Assembly (NCBI GenBank): GCA_003529325.1
Contig: DPVW01000349.1
Coordinates: 1 to 55,069, forward strand
DNA length: 55,069 nt
DNA from: Candidatus Latescibacterota bacterium
Lineage (GTDB): Bacteria > Latescibacterota > UBA2968 > UBA8231
Reading direction: 5' to 3'
Below the pieces are notes generated by a model. That model did not search any database, was not told where the DNA came from, and saw only the letters and a program-made list of their open reading frames with translations. This document shows, piece by piece, positions 51,098 to 55,069 of the stretch; position 1 is the stretch's first letter; each line of letters starts with the position of its first letter. The position numbers and the translations under genes are program-made.

Positions 51098-51820
51098 TCA
51101 GCTTGCCACTCCCACCTCGGCGGGGGCCAGTGAGCGGGCCGACAGGGCGGTTTCCAGCACCTGTCCATCTGTGTTCCGCTCCACGCGGTAGGCGGTGGCG
51201 CCGGTGCGAGCACTGACGATCTCGCGGATCTCGGTGCCCTCGTAGTGCACGGCGGCGTCCTCGTCGATGGCGATGCCTGCAGGGAAACCGTCGCCGATCA
51301 ACTTCTGGTACAGGGGCCGGCGCTGGGCCTCACCGTCGTAGTGCGGGCAGTGCGACCCTGACAGAAAACCGAGACCGTCATGCAGGGGCTCCAGCCGGTC
51401 ATGATGGAACGAATCGGTCGTGCCGCAGTCGAACCAGGCCAGCGATCCGGCGCTGCCCCCCGTCAACACGACCCCCGCCTCCCAAGCGGCCCGCAGTGCC
51501 ACATCGACCCCGTGGGCACGCCACACGGCAAGCATGCTCAGCGTGTTGCCACCCCCTACAAAGATCAAGTCCTGATCACACAAGAAGTCTGGGAGATCGG
51601 TGACCGTCCGGTCGAACAACCTGAGGTGGGTGATCCACGTCCGCTCCGGCGGGAACCAGCCCTCATAGTGCTGGGCGCTGTCACCGGTGGCTGTGGCGAT
51701 GATGCAGACGCGGACCCGGGACTTGCCGGTAGCCACGAGCAGATAGTCGATGAGGGGGTGCACGCGGCGCTCTGTGCGACGCATGCCACCGAAAGGAATG
51801 ATCTGTCTTGTGTTGGTCAT
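51098..51820 (-). CDS. Peptidase S51 family protein (dipeptidase E/cyanophycinase class)
   Basis: 240 residues, cytoplasmic. Nucleophile serine in VVLTGGSAGSLAWFD (Ser123), preceded by DLIFVGGGNTLSML, and a His in SGSHCPHYDGE (His157 or His160) complete the usual S51 signature. The length matches PepE, which cleaves Asp-X dipeptides; cyanophycinase is longer. The stop lies 3 nt from the convergent PhyH gene. The start ATG overlaps the stop of the M14 gene by 4 nt, so both peptidases are made together. This pairing suggests stepwise breakdown of an Asp-containing peptide or conjugate (inference). Confidence 0.86.
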   Translation of the reverse strand: MTNTRQIIPFGGMRRTERRVHPLIDYLLVATGKSRVRVCIIATATGDSAQHYEGWFPPERTWITHLRLFDRTVTDLPDFLCDQDLIFVGGGNTLSMLAVWRAHGVDVALRAAWEAGVVLTGGSAGSLAWFDCGTTDSFHHDRLEPLHDGLGFLSGSHCPHYDGEAQRRPLYQKLIGDGFPAGIAIDEDAAVHYEGTEIREIVSARTGATAYRVERNTDGQVLETALSARSLAPAEVGVAS

Positions 51821-52575
51821 GATTCACTCCGACGTCCGTTACGCCCTGTGTAATGGTCGAGGGCGATGCGCAGTGCCACATGATGGGCCGCCACCCGCTG
51901 CTCAAGTGGCCACGCTGTGGACGGGGTTTCGGGCAGGATCCCGTGTTCGGCAGCTTCGAAGTATCCATAGGCAGACCAGCCCTTGTGGCGCCACTTCGGG
52001 TTGATGCCGAAAAGCCCCTCCGAGATCGGCGTATCGAGGCCGGCATCGGTATTTTCGTCACTGTCGATGGGGCCCACGTCCGCCTTCACCGTCGCGACGA
52101 TCTGGGCGCCGAGGAGTCGATCGTCACGCTGCGCTTCATACATATAAAATCCTGTCGCTTCGTAGTCCTCGTGCAGGTCGAAACAGAGTTCGAAATGACG
52201 TCCCTGCAGCATGCGTCTCAAGGTGACGGACTCGACGACCTCGTCGTCGGACATGGCACGATTGATGTCCTGGCCCTTGCCATTGTCGCGTGTTCCGGCT
52301 TCATAGCCGGAAGGATTGACACAGGGGATCACGGTAAAAGCACAATGCTCGAGATAGGTTGCACCAAAACCCTCGAGAAACTGCAGCACAGCCTCGACAC
52401 CGGCCGGTTCGTCGCCGTGCACACCGCCGGTGATCAGCACTTCGAGCGGATCCTGTGCGCTGTTAGCGCAAGACAACCCCCACATGGGGTGACCGGTGGC
52501 GGCACCGACGATTTCGCAGTCGGCGGCGTCGAGGGCCTGGATCCGGTCGACAACATCGGCGTAGGACTGCTGCAT
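51817..52575 (-). CDS. M14-family zinc carboxypeptidase
   Basis: 252 residues with the full metallocarboxypeptidase layout. Zinc ligands His53 and Glu56 are in ITGGVHGDEPAG and His135 is in CFDLHEDYE. Substrate residues are in VNPSGYEAGTRDN and DINR, and the candidate catalytic Glu216 is in ILPETPST. No signal peptide, so it acts inside the cell, perhaps on the product of the S51 enzyme encoded 4 nt inside its end. It is shorter than digestive carboxypeptidases and close in size to murein peptide amidase MpaA-like proteins, so a cell-wall peptide substrate is an alternative. It diverges from the TolB-like gene over a 52 nt gap. Confidence 0.87.
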   Translation of the reverse strand: MQQSYADVVDRIQALDAADCEIVGAATGHPMWGLSCANSAQDPLEVLITGGVHGDEPAGVEAVLQFLEGFGATYLEHCAFTVIPCVNPSGYEAGTRDNGKGQDINRAMSDDEVVESVTLRRMLQGRHFELCFDLHEDYEATGFYMYEAQRDDRLLGAQIVATVKADVGPIDSDENTDAGLDTPISEGLFGINPKWRHKGWSAYGYFEAAEHGILPETPSTAWPLEQRVAAHHVALRIALDHYTGRNGRRSES

Positions 52576-52627
52576 GGGGTGGCTCCGGGGCGGTGGTTGT
52601 GGTTGCTTTCATCGCAGAATGTAACCA

Positions 52628-53815
52628 ATGACCTCACGGAGACCGATGGCTCGGATCCTGTTCAACAGTGTGAACCCAGGTAGTTACCGGGGAGAGAAGG
52701 GGGGTGGTGGGTCGAGTTTCGGCGTCGTCGATACAAATTCGGCGACGACGACCTTCGTGGACTTCGACCGCTTCGGTATCAAGGGTCAGGTAAACTGGCA
52801 GCCGGCACTGACATTCGCCGACGGCCAGCGCATCGTCGTGCTCAGCATCGAGGCGGGTATCTGCCACGTCGACTCGACGCAGACCAATCTGTGGCTCTAC
52901 GACATGGAGACCGAGGATCTGCAGCCGCTGATGGTGGGTTACCGGCCCGTACCCTATGCCAGTGCTGTGGGACTGCTGCCAGGCGAGGGGCGCATCATTA
53001 CGGGGCACAATCAGGGCGGCGTGAATCGCCATGTCGTCAGCGATCTCGATGGTGGCAATGTCACCGAGGTGCCACTGCCCGACGATGGCTTCTCCTACTG
53101 TCTGCAACCAAGTCCGGATGGTGAGCGAGTTGTCTTTCACACGTCGTCGAGGCGTGGTGGTTATCGCATTTCGGTCATGGGTTGGGATGGCAGCGGACTG
53201 GTCGAAGTCGCCGGTGATGCGGCGCACCTCTTCTTTGGACCCACGTGGTCGCCGGACGGAGAGTGGTTGTGCTTCGCCGACTGTCACCACCACGATGACG
53301 CCGAGCACATGCGTGCAGATCTCTGTGTGGTGCGGCCAGATGGCGCCGATTTTCGGCGCTTGACCGACGACCGTTCCCACTGGTTGTCACCAGTGTATGG
53401 GGGCCCTGAAACCAAGGGTAGCGGTTCCGAGATCCCGCACTGGATGCCCGACGGTCGCTGGGTCACCTGGGTCCGGCTGAAGCCGGACTCGGTGACCCCG
53501 TGGCCACTGCAGGAGAATCCAACCATCGACGATCATTTCAACCGCGACTTCCGCCCGGAGGCGGCTCGTGGTGGCACGGACCTGTGTCTGCTGGATGCCT
53601 TTTCCGGAGAGATACGTGTTGTGAGCGAAAATGAACCGGGGGTTTGGGATTTCCGTGCCACGCCATCGACCGATGGGCGGCAGATCGCCTTCTGCCGTTC
53701 GCTGACGGGAGAGCGGTCGGAGTTGTGGTTGCTGGACGTGCCCAGCGGCGAGGCAAGGTTCCTGAGTGCCGGTTACGACGAGTTTGGCGTCGATCACCCG
53801 AAATGGATTGGGTAG
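52628..53815 (+). CDS. TolB-like (PD40) beta-propeller protein, possibly oligogalacturonide-lyase-like
   Basis: 395 residues without signal peptide. PD40/WD40-like strands occur several times: FADGQRIVVLSIEAG, LQPSPDGERVVFHTSSRRGG, FGPTWSPDGEWLCFADCHHH, WMPDGRWVTWVRL and STDGRQIAFCRS. The general shape resembles oligogalacturonate lyases and TolB-type propellers, and the HHHDDAEHMRADL segment is metal-rich. No catalytic proof is visible. The start is ATG 52628; an in-frame ATG at 52646 also has an upstream GGAG, though close. A cytoplasmic lyase for oligouronides would match the mannonate dehydratase-like gene, but this is inference only. Confidence 0.68.
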   Translation: MTSRRPMARILFNSVNPGSYRGEKGGGGSSFGVVDTNSATTTFVDFDRFGIKGQVNWQPALTFADGQRIVVLSIEAGICHVDSTQTNLWLYDMETEDLQPLMVGYRPVPYASAVGLLPGEGRIITGHNQGGVNRHVVSDLDGGNVTEVPLPDDGFSYCLQPSPDGERVVFHTSSRRGGYRISVMGWDGSGLVEVAGDAAHLFFGPTWSPDGEWLCFADCHHHDDAEHMRADLCVVRPDGADFRRLTDDRSHWLSPVYGGPETKGSGSEIPHWMPDGRWVTWVRLKPDSVTPWPLQENPTIDDHFNRDFRPEAARGGTDLCLLDAFSGEIRVVSENEPGVWDFRATPSTDGRQIAFCRSLTGERSELWLLDVPSGEARFLSAGYDEFGVDHPKWIG

Positions 53816-53883
53816 AAAAGTGACGACACAGATTTTCCGATTGCGTCTAGACGCGGCAGCGCTGAATAGCCGGGGGCCAACTG

Positions 53884-55058
53884 ATGGGCCTTCGTTACGA
53901 TGAGGAAGCCGGGCAGATCGAGCTCAGCAATCGTGTCCTGGTGGAAGATGATGCCAGCGCCATCGGCCAGCCGGAAGGGGTGGCGGAACGGGCGTGGTTT
54001 GAAGTCCTGGAGGTGGGTCTGCGGATTCGCAAGGAACTCGTGCTCGACGACGGCAGAGCGAGTGCCGCCTGGCTGACCTGGTGCGGCGTGGAACCGGAGA
54101 ACAACGAGGTGCCGCTGTGGCTGTCGGTGAATGGCGTCGATGTCGTGCGACCGCCGACGAAGTACGCAGAGCCGCAGTGCAAACACTACTACACGTCGAT
54201 TGGGCGCCCTCCCACTTCGACAACTGGTTCGTCGTCGAGCTGTCGGTGGGTGCGTTGCGCACCGGTAGCAACACCGTCGACATGTGGGTGGAATCAGGGG
54301 CACCAAGTTGGCAGGTGATGGTTGCCGCCGACAGCGAACTCTTATGTGGTTCCGAACCGCCGCGGCAACGGTCGGGCGAAGTAGAAAGAGCAGGGATGGT
54401 GGGGCGAGTTGGCAACAGGATGGCCTGGGTCAGAGGGGGGAGATCGATGGCGAATACTGTATTCGCCTGAGTCTTGATCGCCACCACCAACAAGGCGTGT
54501 TCCGCTCAGCGGCTATCGATGTCACGGGATCCGGGTCCGACGAGATCCCGGGGGGCGGCGCTCGAAGTTTGCTTAGCGACCTGGGAGGTGGCGGGCGAGG
54601 GCGGGGGCGCGGCGGCCCCTGCCGAGGTCAAAGTGCGGGTTCGTTTCTCTGACACGCCCGTGCTGGACGCAGGGGAGGGGTGGTCGGCATGGGAAGCTGT
54701 GCAGGGTCTGGATGGGAAATGGATGCCACCGGCGGGACGCTGGCTGCAATTCGAAGTGACGCTTGGCACCGACAACCCGCTCCTGTCCGCCGCGTTGCGG
54801 TCGATTACGGTGGAGGCGCAGACCAAGCCCATCGGTCGCTTGAACCCTCATGCCTGGCGCTATGAAGATCTGCCGCAGTTGGAACGGGATGCGGATGGCG
54901 AGATCGTCCTGCTCGGCCCGTATGACGAGCCGCGTCGGGAGGGACACTGCCTGTTGCAACTTTACCCTCATCGGTGCCTCTCAGTTTCGGTTACGTTGGG
55001 TGAATATCTCGGCGTGCGTGGACCCGAAAGCGTCGCCGAGGTGATCCTGTCGGCGTGA
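53884..55058 (+). pseudogene. Frameshifted relative of the transglutaminase-associated beta-domain protein
   Basis: Coding signal runs through three frames. Frame 1 (53884 to ~54185) gives RYDEEAGQIELSNRVLVEDD and VPLWLSVNGVDVVRPPTKY. Frame 2 (to ~54340) gives HFDNWFVVELSVGALRTGSN and TVDMWVESGAPSW. Frame 3 (to ~54550) gives SRDGGASWQQDGLGQRGEID and a YCIRLSL strand. Past a G6 run (54550-54555) the frame returns to RVRFSDTPVLDAGEGWSAWE and PPAGRWLQFEVTLGTD. The first ~200 residues align by eye with residues 50-155 of the transglutaminase-like protein at 42.2-43.4 kb; the rest resembles sialidase-like accessory strands. The true start may be a GTG at 53820 in yet another frame. The stop is 11 nt from the window end. 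Confidence 0.6.
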
Positions 55059-55069
55059 TCTGTTTAGCG

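Noticed and set aside
51098..51820. Cyanophycinase
   Set aside because: The S51 signature fits, but the length is that of dipeptidase E and no cyanophycin synthetase is near.
1..55069. CRISPR arrays, tRNA or rRNA genes, insertion sequences
   Set aside because: No regular short direct repeats, no transposase frame and no rRNA-like sequence were noticed; the gaps between genes are nearly all below 200 nt. tRNA absence is by eye only.

Overview
This 55 kb window is GC-rich, densely packed bacterial DNA. It shows no tRNA, rRNA, CRISPR array, insertion sequence or transcription regulator. The gene content includes sulfatases, a MalFG-type sugar importer without its own ATPase, FG-GAP/UnbV lipoproteins, very large secreted proteins ending in YPNPFN- or PNGDxxND-type C-terminal domains, phytanoyl-CoA dioxygenase, DUF6785-like permeases and mandelate racemase-family enzymes. 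This mix suggests an uncultured member of the FCB/Latescibacterota-Poribacteria kind of lineage, living as a heterotroph on complex, probably sulfated, glycans. That placement is inferred from content; no phylogenetic marker gene is present.

Layout. 0-4.6 kb: the end of a PDZ protein on the minus strand, diverging from a plus-strand operon of two CxPSR sulfatases and an M14-type zinc hydrolase. 4.6-21.1 kb: a long minus-strand block. In transcription order it holds a large secreted protein, a small CBM9/DOMON-like protein, a terminator, an FG-GAP/UnbV lipoprotein, a small lipoprotein, a frameshifted DUF362 protein, a sugar-binding lipoprotein with two permeases, a TIM-barrel protein, a beta-propeller, a CBM9-like protein with a frameshift in its signal region, and a sorbosone-dehydrogenase-like protein. 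From the DUF362 gene to the CBM9 gene the starts and stops overlap by 4 or 14 nt, or lie 5 nt apart. 21.3-38.8 kb: one plus-strand and several minus-strand genes for the cell envelope. These are two more paralogues of the large secreted protein, a predicted outer-membrane barrel, a GT-C/TPR membrane protein, a TPR-FG-GAP-UnbV fusion, a TPR lipoprotein, a two-domain parvulin-type isomerase and a DUF6785-like permease.

38.9-55 kb: a metabolic region. A D-cysteine desulfhydrase/ACC deaminase homologue is followed by a 1.4 kb mosaic of three broken gene fragments. Next is a five-gene minus-strand operon: a second DUF6785-like permease, a mannonate-dehydratase-like enzyme, a mandelate racemase/muconate-lactonizing enzyme, a transglutaminase-like protein and a 2-oxoglutarate oxygenase. 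A divergent plus-strand operon encodes a lactonase, a TIM-barrel protein and a phytanoyl-CoA dioxygenase homologue. Then come an S51 plus M14 peptidase pair, a TolB-like propeller and a frameshifted relative of the transglutaminase-like protein.

A working model, by inference: the left and middle parts display and secrete glycan-binding and glycan-cleaving proteins and import sugars. The right part imports and dehydrates sugar acids through lactone and 2-keto-3-deoxy intermediates. No kinase or aldolase to finish such a pathway lies in the window. Several loci (8.1, 14.6-15.2, 40-41.3 and 54.2-54.6 kb) carry clustered frameshifts, some at homopolymers, so either gene decay or base-calling error must be considered there.
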